A stretch of 64,000 bases of DNA from Flavobacterium frigoris PS1 (GTDB taxonomy: Bacteria; Bacteroidota; Bacteroidia; Flavobacteriales; Flavobacteriaceae): the NCBI RefSeq assembly GCF_000252125.1, contig NZ_AHKF01000014.1:62001-126000 (forward strand), written 5' to 3'. Positions within the stretch are counted from its first letter, which is position 1, and each line of letters starts with the position of its first letter. Of the stretch, positions 43,811 through 53,724 are shown one piece after another. The notes under the pieces were generated by a model. It saw only the letters and a program-made list of their open reading frames with translations. It was not told the DNA's origin and searched no databases. A program made the translations under genes and the position numbers.

Positions 43811-44923
43811 TTATTTTAAATCAGCGACTATCAAAGCAGCGGTTTTTTCACTAGCGCCTATACCACCTAATTTTTTTTCTAGTAGATCGTATTGTTGCAA
43901 CAGTTGTTTACGGTAGTTAGGCTCCAATATTTTTTGTAATTCTCGTCGAATGTTTTTTGTATTGAAATCTTCTTGGATTAATTCGGTTACCACTTCTTCA
44001 TCCATGATTAAATTGACAAGCGAAATGTATTTTAATGTGATAATGCGTTTTGCAATTTGGTATGAAGCCCAGCTGCCTTTATAACAAACCACTTCAGGTA
44101 CTTTGAAAAGAGCTGTTTCTAGTGTAGCTGTTCCAGAGGTAACTAATGCTGCAGTTGCAATTTTTAATAAATCATAGGTTTTATTAGATATGAATTTGAT
44201 GTTGTTAGTAGAAATGAATTTTTCGTAGAAAGAGTATTCTTGACTTGGCGCTCCCGCAATCACAAATTGATATTCAGGAAAATCATCTACAACACTCAAC
44301 ATTACAGAAAGCATTTTTGTAATTTCTTGTTTACGGCTACCGGGAAGTAAAGCAATAATGGGTTTGTCATTCAATTGATTCTCATCCTTAAAAACAATTG
44401 GGTCAACTATCGCTTGGTTATGAATAGCATCTATTAAAGGATGCCCTACAAATTCTACTGGAAATTTATGTTTGTTTTCATAGAATTCTTTTTCGAATGG
44501 TAAAATGACATACATTTTATCGACATCTCGTTTGATTTCGGTAATTCTACTTTCTTTCCAAGCCCATATTTGTGGAGAAATATAATAATGTGTCTTGATG
44601 CCTAGTTCTTTTGCCCATTTAGCGATGCGCATATTAAAGCCAGGATAGTCAATAAATATAATTACATCAGGTTTAAATTCTAAGATATCTTTTTTGCAAA
44701 TCTTAATGTTACCTAAGATGGTTTTCAAATTAAATAGCACTTCGACAAAGCCCATGAAAGCTAATTCTCGATAATGCTTCACCATAACACCGCCCGTTCC
44801 TTGCATTAAATCACCACCCCAAAATCGGATGTCTGCATCTTTGTCTTCCTTAAATAAGGCTTTCATCAAATTAGAACCATGCAGATCGCCCGATGCCTCT
44901 CCGGCTATAATGTAGTATTTCAT
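43811..44923 (-). CDS. lpxB: Lipid-A-disaccharide synthase
   Basis: The 370-residue GT19 glycosyltransferase joins UDP-2,3-diacylglucosamine and lipid X. It has the N-terminal motif GEASGDLHGSNLM, IDYPGFNMRIAKWAKELG, YYISPQIWAWKESR, LLPGSRKQEI and TSGTATLETALF. Length matches the family. It has its own promoter (44962-44992) although it also follows surE and a small membrane gene on the same strand. Confidence 0.96.
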   Translation of the reverse strand: MKYYIIAGEASGDLHGSNLMKALFKEDKDADIRFWGGDLMQGTGGVMVKHYRELAFMGFVEVLFNLKTILGNIKICKKDILEFKPDVIIFIDYPGFNMRIAKWAKELGIKTHYYISPQIWAWKESRITEIKRDVDKMYVILPFEKEFYENKHKFPVEFVGHPLIDAIHNQAIVDPIVFKDENQLNDKPIIALLPGSRKQEITKMLSVMLSVVDDFPEYQFVIAGAPSQEYSFYEKFISTNNIKFISNKTYDLLKIATAALVTSGTATLETALFKVPEVVCYKGSWASYQIAKRIITLKYISLVNLIMDEEVVTELIQEDFNTKNIRRELQKILEPNYRKQLLQQYDLLEKKLGGIGASEKTAALIVADLK

Positions 44924-44961
44924 TTTTTAAGGATGTAAGTTGGTAATTTGATTTCTGTAAA

Positions 44962-44992
44962 CAAAATTAGTTATTGCATGTACAGGAATCAA
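44962..44992 (-). promoter_or_regulatory. Promoter of lpxB
   Basis: On the minus strand TTG (44990-44992) and TAATTTTG (44962-44969, exact TAnnTTTG) are 20 bases apart, 38 bases before the lpxB start. Confidence 0.65.
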
Positions 44993-45007
44993 ACTATTGG
45001 GCTTTTT

Positions 45008-45280
45008 TTAAATAAGCAAAGTAAATATCGCAATCAAAATCACTGCTAAAATGATACCTCGCGCCATCATTTCCTTATTCAATTTCAATAGAACTGCAAA
45101 TAGTACTAAATCTAGAATGCTGCCGAGGGTAATTAATTTGCCGAGAGAACCTTGAGCTCTCATCGTTTGTGCGCCAGTCGTAAAATCAAAATCAGTAAAT
45201 AGTTTGATAAAAAGGTAGCTACCTAATAAAGAAGCTAAAAGACCGACCATGAATCCTATTAGTATGTCCCTTTTATTCAT
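45008..45280 (-). CDS. 90-residue membrane protein downstream of surE
   Basis: I choose the ATG at 45278-45280 (MNKRDILIGFMVGLLASLLG), which overlaps the surE stop by 8 bases (ATGAATAA), over an ATG at 45313 inside surE. Three membrane spans are visible (about 7-25, 46-63 and 70-88). It looks like a small conserved membrane protein of the Bacteroidota found after surE; no function can be assigned. Overlap indicates coupling to surE. Confidence 0.75.
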   Translation of the reverse strand: MNKRDILIGFMVGLLASLLGSYLFIKLFTDFDFTTGAQTMRAQGSLGKLITLGSILDLVLFAVLLKLNKEMMARGIILAVILIAIFTLLI

Positions 45281-46052
45281 TCCATTTCCAAGTGTTGAGT
45301 AAAGGTGTAGCATGATAGGCAGTCAAATCGAATTGAACGGGAACCACGGATACATAGCCGTTTGCAAGAGCCCACTCGTCTGTGTCTTCTCCTTTGTCTT
45401 GGTTTACGAACTCGCCAGCAAGCCAATAATAGTCTCTTCCTTGGGGTGTTTGTCGCTTATCGAATTTTTCAACCCACATGGCTTTAGCCTGACGGCAAAT
45501 TTTTATTCCTTTTATGTTTTCTTTTGTCAGTTTTGGGAAATTTACATTTAAAACGACTCCTTGTGGCAATTTGTTTTCCAGTGTTTCTACGGTGATTTTT
45601 CGAATAAAAGGCTTCATAGTTTCAAAATCAGCATTCCAGTCAAAATCCAAAAGTGAAAAACCTATTGCTGGAATTCCTTCAATACCTGCTTCGACAGCAG
45701 CACTCATTGTTCCAGAATAAATTACATTTATGGAAGAATTTGATCCGTGATTGACTCCCGAGACACAAAGATCTGGTTTTCTTTTTAGGATTTCATTTAC
45801 TGCTAATTTTACGCAATCGACAGGAGTTCCGCTACAACTGTATTCAGTAATTACGTCATTTTCCTTTGATAATTTGTTTAAATATAAAGTGTTATTTGTA
45901 GTTATGGCATGACCCATTGCACTTTGAGGTTTGTCAGGTGCAACTACTATAATCTCGCCAATCTCGGCCATTACGTCAATTAATGCTCGAAGTCCAGGTG
46001 CCGAAACGCCATCATCATTAGTAATTAAGATTAAAGGTTTAACTTTGCTCAT
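45273..46052 (-). CDS. surE: 5'/3'-nucleotidase SurE
   Basis: The 259-residue metal-dependent phosphatase dephosphorylates nucleoside monophosphates and is linked to stationary-phase survival. It has LITNDDGVSAPGLRAL with the metal-binding Asp pair (about residues 9-24), VVAPDKPQSAMGHAIT, CVSGVNHGSNSSINVIYSGT and SFAL-like GFSLLDFDW. Length fits the family. The small membrane gene follows with overlap. Confidence 0.95.
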   Translation of the reverse strand: MSKVKPLILITNDDGVSAPGLRALIDVMAEIGEIIVVAPDKPQSAMGHAITTNNTLYLNKLSKENDVITEYSCSGTPVDCVKLAVNEILKRKPDLCVSGVNHGSNSSINVIYSGTMSAAVEAGIEGIPAIGFSLLDFDWNADFETMKPFIRKITVETLENKLPQGVVLNVNFPKLTKENIKGIKICRQAKAMWVEKFDKRQTPQGRDYYWLAGEFVNQDKGEDTDEWALANGYVSVVPVQFDLTAYHATPLLNTWKWNE

Positions 46053-46255
46053 TGTTGTATTTTTTAGTAGGATTAATGTTGTCAGGGATAAGGTAATTTA
46101 TGCAGCGAAGCATATTTGTAACAAAGAAAACAAAATTTATTAACTTGAAAGATTAAAGCCAAAACAAAAAAAACAATTTATATCTTTAACAAAAATTTAT
46201 GTGGGCCCTGCTAACGGTGGCATAGTTTTTAACGTACATTAGTTTAAAAATTTGG

Positions 46256-48514
46256 ATGAATACAATTATTAGTTTTATGAAAAGAAATTATAAAATACTT
46301 CTTGCAATTGTTGTCTTATCGGTAACATTATTTGCATTTAAAATGAAATCAGGAGTAGATTCTAATCCTGATAAAGACAAGTTGCTTTTAGAATTGTTGA
46401 CTTTTGTGATTGAAAAAGGGCATTACGATCCTGCAACTATAGATGATACATTTTCTAAAGGAATATACAAGGACTATATTCAAGCGTTAGATCCATCAAA
46501 ACGGTTTTTCTTGCAGTCAGATATCGATGAATTTTCAAAATTTGAAACTGAGTTGGACGACCAATTGTTGAATAAAGACTTGACATTTTTTAGTCTTACG
46601 TATGATCGTTTGATGAAAAGAATGGAAGAAAGTAAAAAGATATACAAAGGAATTTTAGATACTCCTTTTGACTATACTGTAGACGAGAGTTTTAATACTG
46701 ATTATGAAAAAGCACCTTATTCTAAAAATGTGTCAGAGCTTACTGAAAGATGGAGGAAACAAATCAAATTATCAACTTTGTCTTCTTTGACAGATCGTTT
46801 AAAAATTCAAGAAAATAAAGGCAATGTTGATAAGGACAGTCTATCACACGATAGTAAAACAGAAAATGTAATCGATAATAAGTTAGAAAAAATAAAACTG
46901 CAAGAAGAGGCTGACAATAGTAAGCCTAAAACTTTTGTGGAATTAGAAAAAGAAACTCGTGATAATGCTAAGAAATCATTAGATGAGTACTTTGGTTTTA
47001 TGAATGATTTAGATCGGGATGATTGGTTTTCAGTTTATATTAATTCGATAACAGCTCGTTTTGATCCACATACGAATTATTTTGCACCGGAAGAAAAAGA
47101 ACGTTTTGACGTTAGCATGAGCGGGAAATTGGAAGGTATTGGAGCCCGTCTTCAAAAGAAAAATGATTTCACCGAGATTTCAGAGCTTATTTCCGGAGGT
47201 CCAGCTTGGAGAGGAAAACAACTTGAAGCGGGAGATTTAGTAATGAAAGTAGCTCAAGGAAATGGTCAGGCTGTTGATGTCGTTGGGATGCGTCTTGATG
47301 ATGTTGTTAAAAAAATTAAAGGACCTAAAGGTTCTGAAGTTCGTCTTACCGTAAAAAAAGTGGACGGTACAATTAAAATTATTTCTATAATAAGAGATAT
47401 TGTTGAGATTGAAGAAACCTATGCTAAATCTAGTGTGGTTAACAAAAACGGATTAAAATACGGAGTGATTTATTTGCCTAAGTTTTATATTGATTTTGAA
47501 AACAGAGACGGTAGAGATGCAGGAAAAGACATTGCTTTAGAAGTTGAAAGGTTGAAAAAAGCCGGTGTTAATGGAATTGTCTTAGATGTTCGTGATGATG
47601 GGGGAGGTTCGCTTTCAACTGTTGTAGACATTGCAGGATTGTTTATAGAGCAAGGTCCAATCGTTCAAATTAAATCTGCAGGAAGAAAAAAAGAAGTTCT
47701 TTTTGATAGAGACAAGAAGATTGAATGGGATGGTCCGTTAGTAATAATGGTAAATAGTTTCTCAGCTTCGGCTTCAGAAATATTGGCTGCGGCAATTCAA
47801 GATTATAAAAGGGGAATTATCGTAGGTAGTAAACAAACGTACGGTAAGGGAAGTGTACAAAATGTGATTGATTTAAATCAATTTGTACGTAGCAGTGATG
47901 TAGGTGATTTAGGTGCATTAAAAACTACAACTCAAAAATTTTATAGAATTAACGGCGGTTCTACTCAGTTAGAAGGAGTGAGTAGCGATATTGTGATGCC
48001 AGATAGATATGCTTATTTAAAAATGGGGGAGCGTGATATTGATAATGCGATGCCATGGGATAAAATAGAGCCTGCAGAATATACTGTTTGGGACAAAACA
48101 ACTAATTTTAATAAAGCAATTGTAAATAGTAAAAAACGTATTGAGCAAAACCCGCAATTTAAATTGATTGAGGAAAATGCAAAATGGATTGACAGTCGTA
48201 GTGAGGATAATACCTATAGTTTGAATATGGAAAAATTCAAATTGGCACAAAATGCGATCGAAGAAACGGCTAAAAAATACAAGCCTATTTCAAAATATAA
48301 AAATGCTTTACAGTTTGCTTCTTTGCCTTATGAGGTATTGGAAACTACTAAGGACAGTATCTTAAAAGAAAAGCGCGACAGATGGCATGAAAGCTTGTCT
48401 AAAGACGTTTATGTTGAAGAAGCATTAAATGTATTGGATGATTTGCAATCTACAGTTGGTTTTAAAAAGAACCTTCCAGCTAAAATAAAAAAAGAAAAAC
48501 TAGCGAAATCATAA
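46256..48514 (+). CDS. C-terminal processing peptidase (S41, Prc/Tsp-like)
   Basis: The 752-residue periplasmic protease has an N-terminal anchor (YKILLAIVVLSVTLFAF), a Prc-type N-terminal domain with FDPHTNYFAPEEKERFD, a PDZ domain (about 280-370; GIGARLQKKNDF, LEAGDLVMKV), and the S41 catalytic domain with VLDVRDDGGGSLS, catalytic Ser in SFSASASEIL and Lys in TYGKGSVQ. The C-terminal domain ends at residue 752. An alternative start is Met8. It is followed by a DppC-like gene after 16 bases. Confidence 0.93.
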   Translation: MNTIISFMKRNYKILLAIVVLSVTLFAFKMKSGVDSNPDKDKLLLELLTFVIEKGHYDPATIDDTFSKGIYKDYIQALDPSKRFFLQSDIDEFSKFETELDDQLLNKDLTFFSLTYDRLMKRMEESKKIYKGILDTPFDYTVDESFNTDYEKAPYSKNVSELTERWRKQIKLSTLSSLTDRLKIQENKGNVDKDSLSHDSKTENVIDNKLEKIKLQEEADNSKPKTFVELEKETRDNAKKSLDEYFGFMNDLDRDDWFSVYINSITARFDPHTNYFAPEEKERFDVSMSGKLEGIGARLQKKNDFTEISELISGGPAWRGKQLEAGDLVMKVAQGNGQAVDVVGMRLDDVVKKIKGPKGSEVRLTVKKVDGTIKIISIIRDIVEIEETYAKSSVVNKNGLKYGVIYLPKFYIDFENRDGRDAGKDIALEVERLKKAGVNGIVLDVRDDGGGSLSTVVDIAGLFIEQGPIVQIKSAGRKKEVLFDRDKKIEWDGPLVIMVNSFSASASEILAAAIQDYKRGIIVGSKQTYGKGSVQNVIDLNQFVRSSDVGDLGALKTTTQKFYRINGGSTQLEGVSSDIVMPDRYAYLKMGERDIDNAMPWDKIEPAEYTVWDKTTNFNKAIVNSKKRIEQNPQFKLIEENAKWIDSRSEDNTYSLNMEKFKLAQNAIEETAKKYKPISKYKNALQFASLPYEVLETTKDSILKEKRDRWHESLSKDVYVEEALNVLDDLQSTVGFKKNLPAKIKKEKLAKS

Positions 48515-48530
48515 GCGTAGCCTTCTTTAA

Positions 48531-49637
48531 ATGAATAACACCACACAATCTTTAACAGCTATTGCGCTCCATAAATTCAAAAAGAATTTTTGGGGCGTTT
48601 TTAGTTTTGGGTTTATCCTAATTTTGCTTTTTATTTCCATTTTTGCCTATGTTTTGGCACCGGATAATTCAGAAAACGCAAACCAGATGCATTTGTCGAT
48701 TCATTCAAAACCACCTGGTTTTACAGTGAATATATTGTCGATCCCACTTGATGGAATACCAGAGAAATCTTTTTCAAATTATTTTCTTGGTTTTCCTAAT
48801 ACAGTTACTGAGGTCGCAATTGAAAGTTACAAAATTATAGGCAACACCATCGAGTATGTCGAATATTCGGATGAGCCCTCTTTGAAAATCGTAAAACAGC
48901 TTGATTTGGATGCCTTTTCGGGCAAAGAATCTATTGCATCGGTCGAACAGGATTTGATTAAGAACCGAACGTTTTACCTTGGAACAGATAAGTACGGAAG
49001 GGACTTACTAAGCAGAATGTTAATTGGTTCTAGAGTCTCAATTTCTATTGGGATTGTAGCGGTATTAATATCGCTAATTGTGGGGATCTTTTTTGGAGCA
49101 ATTGGTGGCTATTTTGGTGGTAAAGTAGATGCCCTTATTATGTGGCTTGTCAATATCATTTGGTCTATTCCTACACTTCTTTTAGTTATTGCGATTACTT
49201 TGGCTCTTGGGAAAGGGTTTTGGCAGGTTTTTGTGGCTGTTGGTTTAACGATGTGGGTCGAAGTGGCACGTGTGGTTAGAGGTCAGGTTATAAGTGTTAA
49301 GGAGATGCAATATGTAACTGCCGCAAGAGCACTTGGTTTTGGAGATTTCAGAATTATATTCAATCACATCTTACCTAATATTATGGCACCGGTAATTGTA
49401 ATATCGGCAGCAAATTTTGCTTCAGCTATTTTAGTGGAAAGTGGATTGAGTTTTTTGGGTTTAGGTGCACAGCCTCCAATACCAAGTTGGGGAAGTATTA
49501 TTAAAGATCACTACAGTTACATTATTCTTGGAAAACCATATTTGGCAATGGTTCCAGGCGTTGCAATAATGATGTTGACATTAGCTTTTATGATGATGGG
49601 AAATGCATTGCGTGACGCACTTGATGTAAAGGATTAA
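48531..49637 (+). CDS. DppC/OppC-like ABC transporter permease without local partners
   Basis: The 368-residue inner-membrane protein has an OppC N-terminal span (about 20-43), a periplasmic insert of about 100 residues, the conserved FYLGTDKYGRDLLSRMLIGS, and the BPD_transp_1 domain with the EAA-like loop YVTAARALGFGDFRIIFNHI and GLSFLGLGAQPPIPSWG. No DppB, ATPase or binding-protein gene is nearby, so partners must be elsewhere or missing. It lies 16 bases after the protease gene. Peptide transport is the usual role of the family. Confidence 0.9.
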   Translation: MNNTTQSLTAIALHKFKKNFWGVFSFGFILILLFISIFAYVLAPDNSENANQMHLSIHSKPPGFTVNILSIPLDGIPEKSFSNYFLGFPNTVTEVAIESYKIIGNTIEYVEYSDEPSLKIVKQLDLDAFSGKESIASVEQDLIKNRTFYLGTDKYGRDLLSRMLIGSRVSISIGIVAVLISLIVGIFFGAIGGYFGGKVDALIMWLVNIIWSIPTLLLVIAITLALGKGFWQVFVAVGLTMWVEVARVVRGQVISVKEMQYVTAARALGFGDFRIIFNHILPNIMAPVIVISAANFASAILVESGLSFLGLGAQPPIPSWGSIIKDHYSYIILGKPYLAMVPGVAIMMLTLAFMMMGNALRDALDVKD

Positions 49638-49667
49638 TAAGGTTTTGTTAACTTTAATATTTGTGAA

Positions 49668-50516
49668 ATGAAATGTAAAAATTTGTTTATTACATCACTT
49701 TTTCTAGTTGGTTTAACAATAAGTTCTTCTTGTAAAAGGGAATTCGATAGTGCTAATGATTATACTGGATTCAAAGATAGCTTGATGGTGGAGGCTACTA
49801 ACATTGGACTTGAAGATGTTGGTAACGATAAAAGCAAAACATTTGATTTCTTGCCAACGTCGACTACGGGGCAAATTATTAAGCATGAGTATTATACGTT
49901 ATCATATAGTGAAAAGGCAGAGCAGGCGGAATGGATTGCTTATGAGCTGAAGAAAAGATATCTGAAAAAGAATAATTTTCAAAAACCGTTTTTTAATGAA
50001 GACTCTAAAGTAAAGACTGGTTCTGCTGATTGGAGAAATTATAAATCATCAGGTTATGACAAAGGCCATCTTTGTCCAGCGGCTGATATGGGATTTGATA
50101 ATAGTGCTTATAATGATACTTTTTTGACATCAAATATATCGCCACAGGATCATGATTTTAATGCTGGAGTTTGGAATAGACTAGAACAAAAAGTGCGTTA
50201 TTGGGCGTCTATGTATAATGGAGTATATGTTGTTACTGGCGGTATTTTAGGAAATAAAATTGGAACAATAGGAGATGAGGCAGTTGTTGTACCTAGATTT
50301 TTTTATAAAGTTTTATTAGATAATTCAAACGGTGAATATAAAATGATCGCTTTTTTAGTGCCTAATAAAAAAAGCGATAGACCTTTATATAACTTTGTTG
50401 TTTCTGTGGATAGCTTGGAAAAAATGACAGGAATTGATTTTTTTCCTAATTTGGAAGACAAAATTGAAAATAGTTTAGAAAAGACAAATGATTATAAAGC
50501 ATGGCTTTTTAACTAA
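49668..50516 (+). CDS. DNA/RNA non-specific endonuclease lipoprotein (EndoG/NUC family)
   Basis: The 282-residue protein has a lipobox (ISSSC, lipidated Cys22) and a His-Me finger nuclease domain. The active site is DKGHLCPAADM with His134 as general base, where Lys replaces the usual Arg of DRGH. The metal-binding Asn lies in FNAGVWNRLEQKVR. It is probably tethered at the outer membrane and could degrade external nucleic acid for phosphate or nucleotides. It is 30 bases after the permease gene and convergent with rodA. Confidence 0.92.
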   Translation: MKCKNLFITSLFLVGLTISSSCKREFDSANDYTGFKDSLMVEATNIGLEDVGNDKSKTFDFLPTSTTGQIIKHEYYTLSYSEKAEQAEWIAYELKKRYLKKNNFQKPFFNEDSKVKTGSADWRNYKSSGYDKGHLCPAADMGFDNSAYNDTFLTSNISPQDHDFNAGVWNRLEQKVRYWASMYNGVYVVTGGILGNKIGTIGDEAVVVPRFFYKVLLDNSNGEYKMIAFLVPNKKSDRPLYNFVVSVDSLEKMTGIDFFPNLEDKIENSLEKTNDYKAWLFN

Positions 50517-50539
50517 TTTTCATTTAGAAGAATCGGTAT

Positions 50540-51775
50540 TTACCACTCATTTACTTTGTTGGCATCCATTTTTAGGAAGATAAAAAGTAAAATAGTAAAG
50601 CCCCACAATCCAGATCCCCCGTAGGAAAAGAATGGTAGTGGCACACCAATTGTGGGAAAAATTCCAATAACCATTGCGATATTCACAAAGAAGTGGGTAA
50701 ATAAAATACCGGCAACGCAGTACCCGTAAACTCTACTGAATTTTGTTTTTTGTCTTTCTGCCAGATAAATTACTCTTAGGAATAAGCCAACAAATAATGC
50801 GATTACCACTAAAGAGCCTGCAAAACCCCATTCTTCTCCTACAGTGGTAAAGATGTAATCCGTATGCTGTTCCGGTACAAATCCTCCTTTAGTTTGTGTT
50901 CCTTCAAGAAAACCTTTCCCTATCCATCCTCCGGAGCCTATGGCGATTTCAGATTGATTGGTGTTATATCCAATTCCTTTTAAATCTACTGTTTTACCCA
51001 GCAAGATATTAAATCGATCGCGATGATGTTGCTTGAAAACATTTTGAAATACATAGTTTACGGACAAAACAAATCCTGACATTACGGCAAAGAGAATTGC
51101 GCTTAAAACGATGTTTCTATCGGATAATCTTGATTTGAAATGGATAATAATAATGACTAGTAAAGCAATCAATATAACATATTGTGGCTCTAATAATAGG
51201 GTGAGCATAAAAAGTAAAATGGTAATGAACCCAGTCCAGATATACCATGCGGGTAATCCTTCTCGATACAGCACAATAAGAAATACGCTATATATTAATG
51301 CACTTCCTGGATCGGGTTGCGGTAGGATAAGAAGGACTGGTAAAAATACGATTGCAAGTGCCTGGATCTGACGATTGACTTCTTTTAAGTTGATCTGGGA
51401 ATCGCTTAAATACTTAGCTAGAGCAAGTGATGTAGCCGCTTTTGCAAATTCAGAAGGTTGGATTGTAAAGCTCCCGATTGCATACCAACACCTTTGTCCC
51501 GCAATAGTTTTTCCAAAGAGAAACAAGCCTACCAATGATAATAGAGAAACTCCAAAGATTATACTGGCATATTTTTCATAAAATTTCCCGTCGATACCTA
51601 GAATAATGAAAATGAGAGGGATAGTCAATAATATAAATACAAATTGTTTTTGGTAGGTATCCTCAATAGAAGACAATGATGAGGAGTATATATTCAACCA
51701 ACCCATTATTACTAATGCGCTGTATATAATAATACAAGTCCAGTCAAGGTTTTTCTTTATGCTTTGATTTTTCAT
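50540..51775 (-). CDS. rodA: Rod-shape SEDS glycosyltransferase RodA
   Basis: The 411-residue SEDS protein polymerises lipid II for cell elongation with PBP2. It has about ten spans, the FIQPSEF-like motif GSFTIQPSEFAKAATSLALA with the conserved Glu, LILPQPDPGSALIYSVFLIV with the catalytic Asp, and VPLPFFSYGGSGLWGFTILL near the C-terminus. Last gene of the mre-mrd run, 17 bases after mrdA. Confidence 0.95.
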   Translation of the reverse strand: MKNQSIKKNLDWTCIIIYSALVIMGWLNIYSSSLSSIEDTYQKQFVFILLTIPLIFIILGIDGKFYEKYASIIFGVSLLSLVGLFLFGKTIAGQRCWYAIGSFTIQPSEFAKAATSLALAKYLSDSQINLKEVNRQIQALAIVFLPVLLILPQPDPGSALIYSVFLIVLYREGLPAWYIWTGFITILLFMLTLLLEPQYVILIALLVIIIIHFKSRLSDRNIVLSAILFAVMSGFVLSVNYVFQNVFKQHHRDRFNILLGKTVDLKGIGYNTNQSEIAIGSGGWIGKGFLEGTQTKGGFVPEQHTDYIFTTVGEEWGFAGSLVVIALFVGLFLRVIYLAERQKTKFSRVYGYCVAGILFTHFFVNIAMVIGIFPTIGVPLPFFSYGGSGLWGFTILLFIFLKMDANKVNEW

Positions 51776-51792
51776 TTGGAATGAATCACTTA

Positions 51793-53724
51793 TTAATTTT
51801 CCTGAGTAGAGTCTATTGCTATGTCTATTTTTTGCACTTTCTTTTTAACCGTAGAATCTTGAGGAGTACTTTCAATAGCATCGGCCTCCTTCATACCACC
51901 TAATATAGCATACCGATCTTTCAAACTGATATTTAAGACCCTAGTTTCTAAATCTGTTCTGGTAATTTTTTTTCTAAGATATTTTTCGATCATTAAACTA
52001 GCAATAGGTCCTGCTATGGCTGCTCCAAACCCCCCGTTTTCTACAAGGATCGCAATGGCAATTTTGGGGTTATCCTTTGGTGCAAACGCTACAAAAATGG
52101 AATGATCTTGTAGCTTTACTCTTTTTCCGCCAATTTTCGTGTAATTTTCTGCAGTTCCCGTTTTACCAGCAATATCTATACCCTCAACACGAAGGGAGCT
52201 TGCCGTTCCGACATTATAAACGTCAAATAAGCCACTTATCATGGGTTTAAAGTATTTTTTATCGATGGTGGTTACATGTTTTTCAGTAAACTTTTTGTCG
52301 ATACTTGCTCCTTTGATTTTTTTGATTATATGAGGGGTATAATAATACCCTTCATTAGCAACTGTAGCCATCATATTAGCCAATTGAATAGGAGTCATTA
52401 AGACTTCTCCTTGTCCAATTGAGTTAGAAATAATGGTAGTGCCTCTCCATCCGCCGTTAGGGTAGATTTTCTTATATGTTTTAGAGGTCGGGATATTTCC
52501 TTTTTTTCCAGTAGGCAAATCATATCCCATGTAATCGCCTAATCCAAAGCTTTTAACGTGATTGCTCCATACGTCAACAGCATATGAAGGTTTTGTATAT
52601 TTAGCTATAGTTCTCAAATAAACATTTGCAAAATAAGTATTACAGGAATTATAAATTCCATTATGCAAATTATGTGGTCCAAAACCATGGCATTTCATAA
52701 ATCGTCCTCTTGCATAACTAAAACCATGATGACACATAAAAGAAGTTTGCTCATCGACAACCTGTTCTTGCAATCCAATAAGGCCTGTTAGGATTTTAAA
52801 AGGAGAGCCAGGAGGGTACTCTGCTAACAATCCCCTGTCATAAAGTGGTTTTGCAATCGAGTCGTAATACAATAAGGTGTAGTTTTTAGAGCGCTGTCTT
52901 CCAACGAGAATTGAAGGGTCGTAAGATGGTGCGGTGACAAGAGCTAATATTTCCCCTGTTTTAGGCTCAATGGCTACGATTCCTCCTCTTTTATTAATCA
53001 TCAACTGTTGCCCATATTTTTGGAGCTCTGCATCCAGAGTAAGGTTTATATCTTCTCCTTGTACAGCGATAGTGTCATATTTTCCGTCTTTGTACGAGCC
53101 TATTTCTCTATTGTATTTGTCTTTTTGAAAGTATTTAACGCCTTTAATTCCGCGCAGAACTTCCTCGTAGCTTTCTTCAACTCCTTGGCGGCCAATTAAA
53201 TCTCCGCTGTTGTAATATGGGTTTTTAGCAATTAATTTTTCGTTAACTTGAGTTATAAAGCCAAATACATTTGCGCCAAAATCTACTTCATAATCACGTA
53301 AAGAACGTTTTTGGAAATAGAAACCTTCGAACTTTCTTATTTTTTCTTGAAATGCAGCGAATTCACTTTTGTTTAATTGGGGTAAAAAAACGGATGGCAG
53401 GCGGGGACTGTATACCTTGGCTTTGGCCATTGTTTTTATAAAGTCCTCTTTTGTTATGTTTAATAATTGGCAAAATTCTAAAGTATCGATATTTTTTAAT
53501 TCCCTTGGAATTACCATTATATCATAAGATGCCTGATTTGCTACTAATAACTTCCCGTTTCTGTCATAAATATAACCTCTTTCTGGGTAGTCATATTTTA
53601 TTTTAATCGCGTTATTATCTGATTTTAATTTGAAGGTGTCATTTATGACCTGCAAATAAAAAATCCGTATCACTAGCAATAATGCTGCAACAATAATGAT
53701 AGAAGGCAGCAGGAGTTTTCTCAT
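51793..53724 (-). CDS. mrdA: Penicillin-binding protein 2 (elongation transpeptidase)
   Basis: The 643-residue class B PBP cross-links peptidoglycan in the elongasome. A single N-terminal anchor (about 7-26) is followed by the dimerisation domain (YPERGYIYDRNGKLLVANQA) and the transpeptidase domain with active-site Ser307 in PPGSPFKI, the SxN-type SNSIGQG and the KTG triad in AGKTGTAENY. Its ATG overlaps the mreD stop by 4 bases (ATGA), and rodA follows. Confidence 0.95.
   Translation of the reverse strand: MRKLLLPSIIIVAALLLVIRIFYLQVINDTFKLKSDNNAIKIKYDYPERGYIYDRNGKLLVANQASYDIMVIPRELKNIDTLEFCQLLNITKEDFIKTMAKAKVYSPRLPSVFLPQLNKSEFAAFQEKIRKFEGFYFQKRSLRDYEVDFGANVFGFITQVNEKLIAKNPYYNSGDLIGRQGVEESYEEVLRGIKGVKYFQKDKYNREIGSYKDGKYDTIAVQGEDINLTLDAELQKYGQQLMINKRGGIVAIEPKTGEILALVTAPSYDPSILVGRQRSKNYTLLYYDSIAKPLYDRGLLAEYPPGSPFKILTGLIGLQEQVVDEQTSFMCHHGFSYARGRFMKCHGFGPHNLHNGIYNSCNTYFANVYLRTIAKYTKPSYAVDVWSNHVKSFGLGDYMGYDLPTGKKGNIPTSKTYKKIYPNGGWRGTTIISNSIGQGEVLMTPIQLANMMATVANEGYYYTPHIIKKIKGASIDKKFTEKHVTTIDKKYFKPMISGLFDVYNVGTASSLRVEGIDIAGKTGTAENYTKIGGKRVKLQDHSIFVAFAPKDNPKIAIAILVENGGFGAAIAGPIASLMIEKYLRKKITRTDLETRVLNISLKDRYAILGGMKEADAIESTPQDSTVKKKVQKIDIAIDSTQEN

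Noticed and set aside
46099-46255. Small RNA or riboswitch in the surE-ctp gap
   Set aside because: Only a weak TATGC/GCATA dyad and a GGGCCC palindrome are present; no terminator-like hairpin or known riboswitch core was seen.
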